DNA from: Desulfobulbus sp. | GTDB lineage: Bacteria; Desulfobacterota; Desulfobulbia; Desulfobulbales; Desulfobulbaceae | Assembly (NCBI GenBank): GCA_031280615.1 | Contig: JAITGO010000011.1 | Span: forward strand, 1 to 64,000 | Length of the DNA: 64,000 bases | Direction: 5' to 3' | Shown here: piece by piece, positions 9,517 through 17,753 of the stretch | Position numbering within the stretch: position 1 is the first letter of the stretch | How the letters are laid out: every line of letters starts with the position of its first letter | The notes under the pieces: model-generated | Told to the model about the DNA's origin: nothing | The model's database searches: none | The model's input: the letters and a program-made list of their open reading frames with translations, nothing else | Program-made: the position numbers and the translations under genes

Positions 9517-10686
9517 ATGAACATCTATACCAAGACGACCAACCTGCCTTTGCCATCCATGAACCAGATTTTGGTTTTTGTCGTGCTGGCCCTGGCCTGC
9601 GGCATCGGCCTCGCCTTTGGCCTGCACACCATGATCGTCGGCCACCATCACACCTTTGGCACCACCAGGGAGGTACCCTGGGGTCTGCTCGTCACCCCCT
9701 ATGTGTTTTTCGCCTGCCTGGCCACCGGCTTGTGCATCGTGTCCGCGCTCGGCCAGGTGTTCAACCTGGCGCCCTTCAAACCCCTGGTGACTAGGACCGT
9801 GTTTCTGGCCATCGTTGCCATGGCAGCGGGCCTGATGTGCATCACCCTGGAGCTTGAAAATCCCTGGCGAGTGGTCTTCTACGCCTGGTTCTCGCCCCAG
9901 CCGTTTTCCAATATCTGGTGGAAAACAGCTATTTACAGCTGCTCGCTGGTGATGATGATCTGCAACTTCATGATGCTGTTGATCAAGCGCCCCAAAATCG
10001 CCAAGGGATTTGCCTTGGTCGCCTTTGTGCTGCTGACCGCGGGCAACCTGAACATGAATTCGGACATGGGCCTGCTGGGCGAAAGAGGGTTCTGGAGCGA
10101 CAACTACATGCCGATCTACTTTCTTTCCCTTTCGATCATGACCGGCTGCGCCGCCATTTTGCTGCTCAACTGGTTGGCCTGCAAATTTAACGGCGAAAGT
10201 TCCGATGCCGAGCACGACCGAGCCTTCAACGCCACCTCCAAGCTGTTCTTCTTCATGCTGCTGGGCCTGGCTTATTTTTCGGTCGTCAAGATCATGGGCG
10301 GATATTTTCCCCGCTTCGCCAAAAATCCCGAAGCCATGGCCCTGCTGGTCAAAGGCGATTTTGCCCGCAATTTCTGGCTGGGCGAGATCAGCCTGGCCAT
10401 TCTGCTGCCCCTTACCCTCTACTTTCTCGCCCAAGGAAAAAAGCTGGCGGTCATGGCCCTGGCCGGCATCTCCTGCCTGATCGGGGTGTTTGTCCTCTAT
10501 TACGACCTGGTCATCGTCGGCCAGTTGGTGCCCCATTTCCAGCACTACAACGTGGTCGACCTGCCGCAGTACTACGCCTACACCCCGACCCTGCATGAAA
10601 TCATGATTTCGGCCGGCAGCGTCTTCTTCTTTCTGACCGCGTTCATCTTCGGCGAGATGCTGTTCAAGAAGGTCTACTCGAACTAA
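9517..10686 (+). CDS. NrfD/PsrC-type integral membrane quinone oxidoreductase subunit (389 aa)
   Basis: NrfD-family proteins exchange electrons between menaquinol and a periplasmic Fe-S partner. The sequence shows about ten hydrophobic helices, and the length fits the ten-helix DsrP/HmcC-type members rather than the shorter eight-helix NrfD. GGGGAGAG lies just before the ATG. It follows the Tat Fe-S gene by about 70 bp and precedes the cytochrome by about 80 bp, forming a three-gene quinone-cytochrome module. It resembles the O, P and J parts of DsrMKJOP in composition, but the cytochrome is a tetraheme c3 and DsrM and DsrK are absent, so it is not that complex. Confidence 0.85.
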   Translation: MNIYTKTTNLPLPSMNQILVFVVLALACGIGLAFGLHTMIVGHHHTFGTTREVPWGLLVTPYVFFACLATGLCIVSALGQVFNLAPFKPLVTRTVFLAIVAMAAGLMCITLELENPWRVVFYAWFSPQPFSNIWWKTAIYSCSLVMMICNFMMLLIKRPKIAKGFALVAFVLLTAGNLNMNSDMGLLGERGFWSDNYMPIYFLSLSIMTGCAAILLLNWLACKFNGESSDAEHDRAFNATSKLFFFMLLGLAYFSVVKIMGGYFPRFAKNPEAMALLVKGDFARNFWLGEISLAILLPLTLYFLAQGKKLAVMALAGISCLIGVFVLYYDLVIVGQLVPHFQHYNVVDLPQYYAYTPTLHEIMISAGSVFFFLTAFIFGEMLFKKVYSN

Positions 10687-10769
10687 AAACCGCCAGCCGC
10701 CTCGCTTGCCCGTGCCGATTGACCGGGCAAGCGAGCCTGGCCCGAACCATTCTCCAGGGGAGGACCACG

Positions 10770-11180
10770 ATGACCATCAAAAAAGGATCGATCCACGCAA
10801 CCGTTCTGCTGGGCATGCTCGCTCTGACCATTGCCGGGACCATGGGAACGGCGAATGCCGAAGACAAAGGATCGGCCGACATCACCCTGCAGGCCACGGT
10901 CGATCCCGCCGCCACGCCCAAGCCGGCGCAGTTTCCCCACAGCGCGCATCAAGCCCGGCTGGAATGCGCGACCTGCCATCACGGCAAGGGACCGGATGGC
11001 AAGCGCATCGCCTATGTGGCGGGACAAAAAATCGAAAAATGCGAAACCTGCCATAACAGCAAGGCCGGCATGCCGGACAAGCTGAGCACCTTCAAGAACG
11101 CGGCCCATGCCCTGTGCCAGGACTGCCATCGGAAAAGCAAGCCGGAATTGGCCAAATGCACCACCTGCCACAAAAAATAG
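10770..11180 (+). CDS. periplasmic tetraheme cytochrome c3 (136 aa)
   Basis: The start at 10770 has GGGGAGG just upstream and gives a signal peptide ending ...TANA. The mature part holds four CxxCH heme sites (CATCH, CETCH, CQDCH, CTTCH) and extra histidines (FPHSAH, NAAHALC) suited to bis-His ligation, the signature of class III cytochromes c. It would accept electrons from, or donate them to, the Fe-S/NrfD pair encoded just upstream. Its acceptor or donor (hydrogenase, formate dehydrogenase or another complex) is not in the window. Confidence 0.88.
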   Translation: MTIKKGSIHATVLLGMLALTIAGTMGTANAEDKGSADITLQATVDPAATPKPAQFPHSAHQARLECATCHHGKGPDGKRIAYVAGQKIEKCETCHNSKAGMPDKLSTFKNAAHALCQDCHRKSKPELAKCTTCHKK

Positions 11181-11215
11181 GCGACTTGCCGTAGCCTTGC
11201 AGCCGTTTTCACTCA

Positions 11216-11436
11216 AGACGGTATTCCACTGAAATTTTTTGATATCCCTTCTCGCTGCGTTCGTCGGCATGACCAACAAAAAACGTTTGGCCCCATGGCA
11301 AGTCCGGGCAAATCGTCCTCTCGAACGCAGCGAGAGACCTCGTTCCATCGGCCGAACTCCACCGCGCAAAAAATAGAACCGATTGCCAGAGAGAAAACCT
11401 GGCTGAAGTTCGATGCTCATCGGATAAATTTTTATT
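11216..11436 (+). repeat. intergenic repeat element, copy B
   Basis: This is the diverged copy of 4816-5030, in the same orientation, here between the cytochrome gene and the histidine kinase gene. It additionally carries a perfect 13-bp inverted repeat, CTCGCTGCGTTCG with CGAACGCAGCGAG, whose arms are about 60 bp apart; in copy A this pairing is only partly kept. No coding frame is present. The position just ahead of the regulator genes suggests a regulatory or structural role. Confidence 0.6.
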
Positions 11437-11659
11437 TTCTTATGCGAAACAGAGGATATAATTAAGCGGAAAAGCGACGGATATTCTTTTTCAGCGAATC
11501 TGCCCACCCACCACAGAGTGGAACAGCGATCCAGCCGGACCCACCGGGCTTGTTTCTGCGGTCTTTTTTCGCACCTCTCGGCACCCGTCGCCGCGCTTTT
11601 GCCGGCATCCCATTCGCTCTTTTCGGGCTTGAAATGTGTTTACAAACTGTTGCGGCCAC

Positions 11660-12826
11660 ATGAACGACCTCATCGATACAAGGCGGACAACACCCAGCAT
11701 TCCCTCGGACGCCGGTCTCACAGTGCTGCACCACTGCATGTCGCCCGACCAATGGGAACACATTTTCAACGGCATCGAACTGCCCTGCCTCCTGGTGCGG
11801 CCGAACGGGATCATCATCGAGGCCAACGAGGCAACCCTGAAAGCGGCAAAAAAAAGCAGACACGAGGTGGTCGGCTACGGGGTCTGCCAGATCATTCATG
11901 GAGGCCGTTGGCCGCACCTGCCCTGCCCGCTGGAAGAATTCCTGAAAAATTGCGCCATGAAGGTGGAGGAAACCCGCCTCCCCGGCCTGCACGGCGAATA
12001 TTTGTTTTCCATCATGCCCATCAAGGGTGCCGACGAGACGATCGACATGATTCTGCTCACCGCCCGGGAGCTGTCCAGCGACGAGATCCGCAAAGTGGAT
12101 TACATGCGCAACGGCAAACTGGCGGCCATTGGCGAACTGGCGGCCGGCGTGGCCCATGAGATCAACAATCCCATCACCGGAATTATCAATTTCGCCCAAA
12201 TCCTGCTGGACAGCTATAAATTCGATTCGGCAGGAATTGAAATGATCCAAAAAATCATTGAAGAAGGCGAGCGGATCGCCAGCATCACCAGGCACCTCAT
12301 TTCCTTTGCCCGCGAAGACATCAGTGTTCGCGAGCCGGTCAATCCTGCCGAAATCATTTATTCAAGCCTTGCCCTGGTCAGCCATCAGTTAAAAAGAGAC
12401 GGCATTATTCTGGCGACCCATATCTGCAACGACACCACCTTGATCGATGCTGACTTTAAAAAATTGCAACAGGTCATGCTCAACCTGATCAGCAACAGCA
12501 GATACGCCTTGAACCGGAGATATCCAGGAGCAAACAGCGAAAAAATCCTTGAGCTCTCGTGCAATTATGCGAATAACGACGAGGGAATCCGGGTATGCAG
12601 GATTATTGTCAAGGATTACGGCACCGGCCTGCCGCAATCCTTGCTGGAGCATATTTTCGAACCGTTCTTCAGCACCAAACCACCTGGCGAAGGAACGGGA
12701 CTTGGGCTGAGCATCAGTTATGGCATCATTAAAGAGCACGGCGGCAACATGTCGGTCAACTCCATCATGGAACAGTTTACCGAGATGATCATCGATTTGC
12801 CGATTGGTATGCGAACCAATGGATAA
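11660..12826 (+). CDS. soluble PAS-histidine kinase (NtrB-like)
   Basis: The protein has no membrane span. Residues ~30-135 form a PAS domain containing the cysteine/histidine pattern CQIIHGGRWPHLPCP, a variant seen in PAS domains of many anaerobes and possibly redox-responsive. A HisKA domain follows with the phospho-acceptor H166 in AHEINNP, then a HATPase with N-box (NLISNSRYAL), G1 (DYGTGLP), F-box (FEPFFSTK) and G2 (GEGTGLGLS). The ATG at 11660 is preferred; an in-frame ATG lies at 11636, and neither has a strong ribosome binding site. It overlaps the response regulator gene by 8 nt, so the two are one pair. The close DHp match to the kinase-less sensor at 7651 suggests the input comes through that protein. 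Confidence 0.88.
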   Translation: MNDLIDTRRTTPSIPSDAGLTVLHHCMSPDQWEHIFNGIELPCLLVRPNGIIIEANEATLKAAKKSRHEVVGYGVCQIIHGGRWPHLPCPLEEFLKNCAMKVEETRLPGLHGEYLFSIMPIKGADETIDMILLTARELSSDEIRKVDYMRNGKLAAIGELAAGVAHEINNPITGIINFAQILLDSYKFDSAGIEMIQKIIEEGERIASITRHLISFAREDISVREPVNPAEIIYSSLALVSHQLKRDGIILATHICNDTTLIDADFKKLQQVMLNLISNSRYALNRRYPGANSEKILELSCNYANNDEGIRVCRIIVKDYGTGLPQSLLEHIFEPFFSTKPPGEGTGLGLSISYGIIKEHGGNMSVNSIMEQFTEMIIDLPIGMRTNG

Positions 12827-14615
12827 CAAAATATATTCTTCGAAAATCCTGATTGTCGACGATGAAGACTCGATCAGGCAAACATTCAGCATTTTCCTCA
12901 AAGCTGAAGGATATAAGTTCATCAAGACCGCGTCGAATTACGACGAGGCCATCGATGCGGTTCGTGAGTCCGAATACGATTTGATCATCAGCGATATTGT
13001 CCTTACCGGATACAGCGGCACGGACCTGCTGAAGGAAATCAGGGACCTGGGCGTCATATGTCCGGTGGTGATGATCACCGGATTCCCCAACCTGAAGACA
13101 GCCGCGAAATCCATTCGATATGGCGCGTACGACTATATCTCCAAGCCGGTCAACAAGGAAAACTTGCTGCATTTCACCCGGCATGCGCTCGAGCATTGGC
13201 ATGTCACCAAGAAAACCCGGCTGCTCCAACAGGAAAACGAGAAATATCGCAGATATCTGGACACCATCTTCCATTCGGTGGGCGATGCCATCATCACGGT
13301 CGATTCCCAGATGAACGTGGTGCAGCTCAACGGCAAGGCGAAGCAGTGGCTTTATTATGTGGATTTCGAAAAATTCCAGAACCTTCTCCACTGGCCGGTC
13401 GACACTTTGTGCCATGCCTTCATCGACGATGTCCGCAAAATTCTCCAGGGCGGGCAGGAGGTTCGGAAGCATATCATCGAGTGCACCACCCCGGACCATG
13501 TCACCAAGATGCTGAGCATCAACGCCTCTCCGCTGCGGGACGAAAACAACGAACTCCAGGGGGTGGTGATTGTCGCCCGCGACATGGAGACTTCCAAGAC
13601 CCCGGAGCGGGGTCAGAGCCGCAGCTCCTTCCACCGGTTTGTGGATTCGAGCCCGGCGATGCAACGGGTCTATGGCCTGATCGAGAACATCGGCAAGGTC
13701 GACACCTCGGTGTTGGTGACCGGAGAATCCGGCACCGGCAAGGAATTGGCGGCCGAGGCACTGCACGCCGAGAGTTCGCGGCGCAACCGGCCGCTCATCA
13801 AGATGGATTGCGCCTCATTCTCCGAAAACCTGCTGGAGAGCGAACTGTTCGGGCACCGCAAGGGAGCCTTTACCGGGGCCGACCGCGACCGGGCGGGCAG
13901 GCTGCTCCAGGCCGACGGCGGCACCTTGTTTTTGGATGAGATCGGCGAGATTTCGCCGAGAACCCAGCTGTTTCTGCTCCGCTTCCTGCAGGAAAAGACC
14001 TTCACCCCCTTGGGCCTGGACGAATCGATCCACGTCGATGTGCGCATCATCGCCGCCTCCAACGTCGATTTCCAAAAAATGGTCCAAGCTGGGAAATTCA
14101 GGGAAGATCTCTACTATCGCCTGAAGGTGATCGAGATCCACCTGCCGCCCCTGCGCGAGAGGGCGGACAGCATTCCGCTGCTCGCCAACCATTTCCTGAT
14201 CACCTTCCGCAAACAGCTCGGGAAGAACATTGCCTCCATCTCCGACCAGGCTTTGGAATGCATGCTCCGCTATTCCTGGCCGGGCAATGTCCGCGAGCTC
14301 AAGCACGTCATCGAGCGGGCCTGCGTGCTCTGCCAGGACGGGGTACTGCAAGTCAAGCATCTTCCCCTGGAGGTGCAAACGGCATCGACCCGGGAAATCG
14401 AACTGGCGGTGCCGCTTACGCTGGCCCCCACCGACTTTTCGACCTCACCGCTCGATTTGGCCCGCCCCATGCCCCCGTATCAATCGGAGGAGGAAAAATT
14501 GCGCAAGGCCCTGCGGTATGCCAACAACAACCGGGCCAAGGCGGCCAAGCTGTTGGGCGTTTCCCGCTCCACCCTCTACAGGTGGATGGAGCGGTATCAA
14601 CTTACCGAGGAATAA
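12819..14615 (+). CDS. NtrC-family sigma-54 response regulator with PAS domain (598 aa)
   Basis: Domains in order: receiver (acidic pocket DDED at 14-17, phospho-acceptor D59, Lys in SKPVNKE), a PAS domain at about 145-250, the AAA+ sigma-54 interaction domain (Walker A GESGTGKE near 302, GAFTGA near 349, Walker B GGTLFLDEIGE) and a C-terminal Fis-type helix-turn-helix. It would be phosphorylated by the kinase encoded just upstream and activate sigma-54 promoters. The -24/-12 promoter at 5284 and the GGGACA array behind it are the natural targets within the window. The PAS domain between receiver and AAA+ suggests a second cytoplasmic input. Confidence 0.92.
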   Translation: MDNKIYSSKILIVDDEDSIRQTFSIFLKAEGYKFIKTASNYDEAIDAVRESEYDLIISDIVLTGYSGTDLLKEIRDLGVICPVVMITGFPNLKTAAKSIRYGAYDYISKPVNKENLLHFTRHALEHWHVTKKTRLLQQENEKYRRYLDTIFHSVGDAIITVDSQMNVVQLNGKAKQWLYYVDFEKFQNLLHWPVDTLCHAFIDDVRKILQGGQEVRKHIIECTTPDHVTKMLSINASPLRDENNELQGVVIVARDMETSKTPERGQSRSSFHRFVDSSPAMQRVYGLIENIGKVDTSVLVTGESGTGKELAAEALHAESSRRNRPLIKMDCASFSENLLESELFGHRKGAFTGADRDRAGRLLQADGGTLFLDEIGEISPRTQLFLLRFLQEKTFTPLGLDESIHVDVRIIAASNVDFQKMVQAGKFREDLYYRLKVIEIHLPPLRERADSIPLLANHFLITFRKQLGKNIASISDQALECMLRYSWPGNVRELKHVIERACVLCQDGVLQVKHLPLEVQTASTREIELAVPLTLAPTDFSTSPLDLARPMPPYQSEEEKLRKALRYANNNRAKAAKLLGVSRSTLYRWMERYQLTEE

Positions 14616-14646
14616 CCGCCCCAAATCGCACGACCAAGGCTTGTTC

Positions 14647-14666
14647 CGCCCGTTTTTGGGCGTCTT
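14647..14666 (+). terminator. short hairpin after the response regulator
   Basis: CGCCC, loop GTTTTT, GGGCG followed by TCTTT lies 31 bp after the stop. The stem is only five pairs, so it is a weak terminator candidate. Confidence 0.3.
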
Positions 14667-14790
14667 TCCGCCTCATCTCTTTCAGCCCCATGCTGCCCGC
14701 ACCCGTTTGGCCGCGTGTCTGGACTGCCCGGTATATTCGATTCCTCCACCGCCTCCTTCACCTGTCGAAGCAACACTGCTTGCGGCGCAG

Positions 14791-15600
14791 TCAAAGCGCA
14801 CTCTTTGCTCCCCTGAGAAAGGCGGCGACCTCGTGCCACCAGCCCTGATTGGCCTCCACCGGCATGGTGTTATGGCTGGCACCCGGCATCACCCATAATT
14901 TCTTGACGCCATCGAGCCGGGCGTAGAGCTGTTGGCCGTGGTTGACCGGAATCACCTCGTCCTCACCGGCCAGCAGCACCGCCACCGGCCCCCGGTAATG
15001 CCGCAGGTTGACCACGCTGTCGTATCGGTCGCGCAGCAGCCAACGGACCGGCACCCAAGGATAATGGCTGGCAGCGACATTGGCCAGGCTGTCCCAGGGT
15101 AAAAACAGCACCAGTCCCGCGACCGGGGTTTCGGTCTGTCCGACCGCGGCAGCGGCAACCCCGCATCCCAACGATTCCCCCCAGACATAGAGCGGTGCCC
15201 CGAACTGGGCATAAGCAAGCTGGAGCACCGTCAGGGCATCCTGGACCAACGTATCTTCCGCAGGCTGCCCCTCCCGACCGCCATAGCCGGGATATTCGGC
15301 CAACAGCACCCGGAAATGCTGGCGTTCCAGGGCGTCGAGATAGTAGAGGCGGTCGATCGCTGCCCCGGCATTGCCATGGAAAACCACGATTGTTCCCCGC
15401 GCCTCACGCGGTTCCCGCGAAGCGATGAATCCGTGAAAGCGCTCCATTGAGGGCCAATGGCGCAGCCCCAATCTGTCGGCCCGATCCGGTGACACAGTAG
15501 CGGTATCGGGAAAATAGAGCATCTGCCGCTGGCCCAAGAACAGCGCCGCGCACACGATAAGGTAGGCCATGCCGACCACCAGGACGATTTTAGCAAGCAT
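14791..15600 (-). CDS. membrane-anchored alpha/beta hydrolase (BEM46/ABHD13 type)
   Basis: The start at 15600 is chosen over the frame start at 15651 because GGAG stands eight bases before it and the product then begins with a signal anchor (residues ~3-22). The fold motifs are present: oxyanion region VVFHGNAG, nucleophile elbow WGESLGCG, acid in GEDEVIP and catalytic His in ASHNT. Length (269 aa) fits the family. The substrate is unknown. It faces the regulator gene tail to tail and is not part of that operon. Confidence 0.8.
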   Translation of the reverse strand: MLAKIVLVVGMAYLIVCAALFLGQRQMLYFPDTATVSPDRADRLGLRHWPSMERFHGFIASREPREARGTIVVFHGNAGAAIDRLYYLDALERQHFRVLLAEYPGYGGREGQPAEDTLVQDALTVLQLAYAQFGAPLYVWGESLGCGVAAAAVGQTETPVAGLVLFLPWDSLANVAASHYPWVPVRWLLRDRYDSVVNLRHYRGPVAVLLAGEDEVIPVNHGQQLYARLDGVKKLWVMPGASHNTMPVEANQGWWHEVAAFLRGAKSAL

Positions 15601-16054
15601 AGAACTACTCCAGAAGGTGCTGTCGGGCCACGGGCTCTGATTACATTTCATTTTTCAAATTGATGTTGCATCAATGTTGCAATCCCCTGCTCTGCTGCCA
15701 TCGATCGTCATGCGGTGATAAGCATCCACACGATGATCATTTTTTTTGGAATCGCCTGAGGCTCCACCCCTCTTTTTTTTCCACAAAATCGGAAAATTCA
15801 ACCTGCTGAATTTATTCAACAAGAAGATTTCCATATAAATAAAACTACAAATATGCCAGAAACCGAATCGAACAAACTTCATTTCGGGAAGTCCCACTAA
15901 GTGGTCATTGACAGATCACATCCGAATTATCGGAAATAAAAGTACCGGAAATATGAAAAAACATTGGCGGATCCAGACGGACCAGCACGGTACAATATAA
16001 AAATATAAATTAATTTCAGATAATTATCAGCAAATAGAGGAAAAAAATCCTTAA
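15601..16054. other. AT-rich noncoding stretch between divergent genes
   Basis: This 450-bp stretch is clearly richer in A and T than its surroundings (poly-T at about 15770-15780, ATATAAAAATATAAATTAATTT near 16000). It separates the hydrolase and PEP-CTERM genes, which point away from each other, and should hold both promoters. No gene is seen in it. Confidence 0.4.
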
Positions 16055-16071
16055 AGGAATACAAGTTGCTA
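16054..16071 (+). promoter_or_regulatory. possible sigma-54 promoter of the PEP-CTERM gene
   Basis: GG at 16056-16057 and GC at 16068-16069 are ten bases apart and the -12 block TTGCT is perfect, while the -24 block (AAGGAAT) is poor. PEP-CTERM genes in other bacteria are often controlled by the sigma-54 pair PrsK/PrsR, which makes this worth noting. The call is tentative. Confidence 0.35.
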
Positions 16072-16121
16072 CTTGAGACCCAGCCCCCCTTAAAAAACAA
16101 CTATCACAAAAGGAGAAAGCC

Positions 16122-16805
16122 ATGTTTCACAGAAGGACCAACACCCTCATTCTTGGCTTGTTGGGTAGCTGTTCACTCTTTTTATCCCAGCAAGCGTTTG
16201 CCACCCCAACTCATACCACGGACAAGTGGCAGGATATTGCCGGTATAAGCTGGAGCACGGATCAAGTGAACTGGGGGAACGATGTCGTTTATACGGGTCA
16301 AACGGTTTATTTCAAGTTTGATATGCATAAATCCAATCTGGGCAGCCACTATGCGGATTTTCTCAAGGCATGGATCGATTGGGATCAGGACGGGAAATAC
16401 GAACAAAGCGAGAGTGCTTTTTTCATGCATATAGTCAATCCGACGGTGACGCCTCAAGGGACTGGCGAAATTCCGGTCAACGAGATGTATTCCTTTACCA
16501 CCACAGGATACACGCTCACGAATGCGGATTTGGGTGACATCAATCTTCTGGTACGCGTGACCTGCAGCGAATCGATCCTTGCATCCGCAGACGATTACCA
16601 AAACTGGAACCATCAATGGAGCGTGGGCAAGAATAAATACAACACCTACTTCAAGCCGGATGGACATCTGGGCCAAGGTGAAACGGAATACAGGACCCTG
16701 ACCGTGCAATCTCCGCCGCCGGATCCGGTTCCTGAGCCGACCACCATGCTGCTGTTTGGAACCGGCTTGATCGGTTTGGCCGCAGCAGCCCGCAGAAAGC
16801 TGTAA
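16122..16805 (+). CDS. PEP-CTERM sorted exported protein (227 aa)
   Basis: A signal peptide (MFHRRTN..., cleavage near QAFA) is followed by a ~170-residue beta-rich domain with acidic, calcium-like loops (DWDQDGKYEQSES) and, at the very end, the PEP-CTERM sorting signal: PEPTT, a hydrophobic segment and RRKL. Such proteins are processed by an exosortase and linked to the cell surface or extracellular polysaccharide matrix. AAAGGAG precedes the ATG. No exosortase gene lies in the window, so it must act from elsewhere. The ligand of the N-terminal domain is unknown. Confidence 0.85.
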   Translation: MFHRRTNTLILGLLGSCSLFLSQQAFATPTHTTDKWQDIAGISWSTDQVNWGNDVVYTGQTVYFKFDMHKSNLGSHYADFLKAWIDWDQDGKYEQSESAFFMHIVNPTVTPQGTGEIPVNEMYSFTTTGYTLTNADLGDINLLVRVTCSESILASADDYQNWNHQWSVGKNKYNTYFKPDGHLGQGETEYRTLTVQSPPPDPVPEPTTMLLFGTGLIGLAAAARRKL

Positions 16806-16825
16806 TTTCGCCTGACTTTCCAACC

Positions 16826-16865
16826 AAAAGGCAGAATCTCGCAAGGGGGGGATTCTGCCTTTTTC
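16826..16865 (+). terminator. intrinsic terminator of the PEP-CTERM gene
   Basis: AAAAGGCAGAATC and its complement form a 13-bp stem around a G-rich 12-base loop, ending in TTTTT. It lies about 20 bp after the stop codon. Confidence 0.85.
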
Positions 16866-17003
16866 TTTGCCCACAGGCGGATTATGTCGCGTATCCAGCT
16901 TGGGCAACAATCTTTCCGTCCTGTTTACGTCTGTCGTCCGATCACGTTCGGCGACAAATCAACGCAACTTGCGGCTCTCTCCTTCTGTCCATGGCCCGAC
17001 AGG

Positions 17004-17034
17004 ACAAAAAATCGAGCTGATGCCAGCTCGATTT
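17004..17034 (-). terminator. intrinsic terminator of the duplicated secreted-protein gene
   Basis: On the minus strand, AAATCGAGCT, a six-base loop and AGCTCGATTT form a ten-pair stem that runs into six T. It lies about 115 bp after the stop of the minus-strand gene ending at 17151. Confidence 0.75.
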
Positions 17035-17150
17035 CCATGTGTATCCAGCAGGTTATTAACTTCTTCCACTCCATCGTTCCGACAGCGGGAAATCGGCTGA
17101 ATCTTCTAGACAGGCCGAGGCTTAAAGAGCCTTGCGGCGCCCATCGCCCG

Positions 17151-17753
17151 CTATCTTCGATGCGGCGGCGGAGTCAGTCCTTGTTCCTTAAAGCAGGAAT
17201 CGACAATAGCCCGCTGTTCCTCGCTCAGCTTGGGGCGATGCATGCCCCTGCCCTGTCCCCCTTGTGCCGAAGCGTTCGCAGGCGCTCCTGCGGTTTGATT
17301 GTCCTGGGCCAGCCGTTCGGCACGCGGGGCCGGAAGCGCGACCCCTTTGGCGGCGGCACAGGCGTGGATGGCCTGCCTCTGGGCCTTGGTCGGGCGCGCG
17401 GGCCGGTTTTCCGCCCGGTCGGCCCGATGCGGCGGCGGGATCAAACCTTGTTCCTTGAAGCAGGAATCGACGATGGCTCGCTGCTCATCGGTCAGCTTGG
17501 TGCGATGATATCCCTTGCGCTGTCCATCCTTAGCCGCAGCGTTCGCAGGCGCTCCCGCACCCGCTTCGTTTTGGACCGGCGGCCGCTCGGCGCGCGGGCC
17601 GGGAAATTCCACTCCCTTGGCAGCGGAGCAGGCCCGGATGGCCTGCATTTGGGCCTTGGTCGGGCGGACAAAATTGGTTTCGGCCTGGACCGGAACAGAG
17701 ACCAGACCACAGAGTGCCACTCCCGCAAGCAACATCTTTGTTTTCAATTGCAC
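17151..17753 (-). CDS. secreted protein made of two tandem ~80-residue repeats (200 aa)
   Basis: The GTG at 17753 is the likely start because AGGAGG lies seven bases upstream and a clean signal peptide follows, ending PVQA. The mature protein is two copies of one unit. Each unit has two half-repeats with a Cys in a helix: RPTKAQxQAIxACxAAKG and then EQRAIVDSCFKEQGL, joined by Ala/Gly/Pro-rich linkers and closed by PPPHR. Four cysteines, two per unit, could form disulfides or bind a metal. I do not recognise the family. It has its own terminator and appears to be a single-gene unit. Confidence 0.6.
   Translation of the reverse strand: MQLKTKMLLAGVALCGLVSVPVQAETNFVRPTKAQMQAIRACSAAKGVEFPGPRAERPPVQNEAGAGAPANAAAKDGQRKGYHRTKLTDEQRAIVDSCFKEQGLIPPPHRADRAENRPARPTKAQRQAIHACAAAKGVALPAPRAERLAQDNQTAGAPANASAQGGQGRGMHRPKLSEEQRAIVDSCFKEQGLTPPPHRR

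Noticed and set aside
8671..11180. DsrMKJOP-like complex
   Set aside because: A Tat Fe-S protein, an NrfD protein and a multiheme cytochrome are present, but DsrM and DsrK are absent, the cytochrome is a tetraheme c3 rather than a DsrJ-type triheme, and the regulators differ.
12804..12818. Earlier start (15 nt upstream) for the sigma-54 response regulator
   Set aside because: It adds five residues ahead of the conserved receiver start. The ATG at 12819 overlaps the kinase stop in the usual way for coupled pairs.
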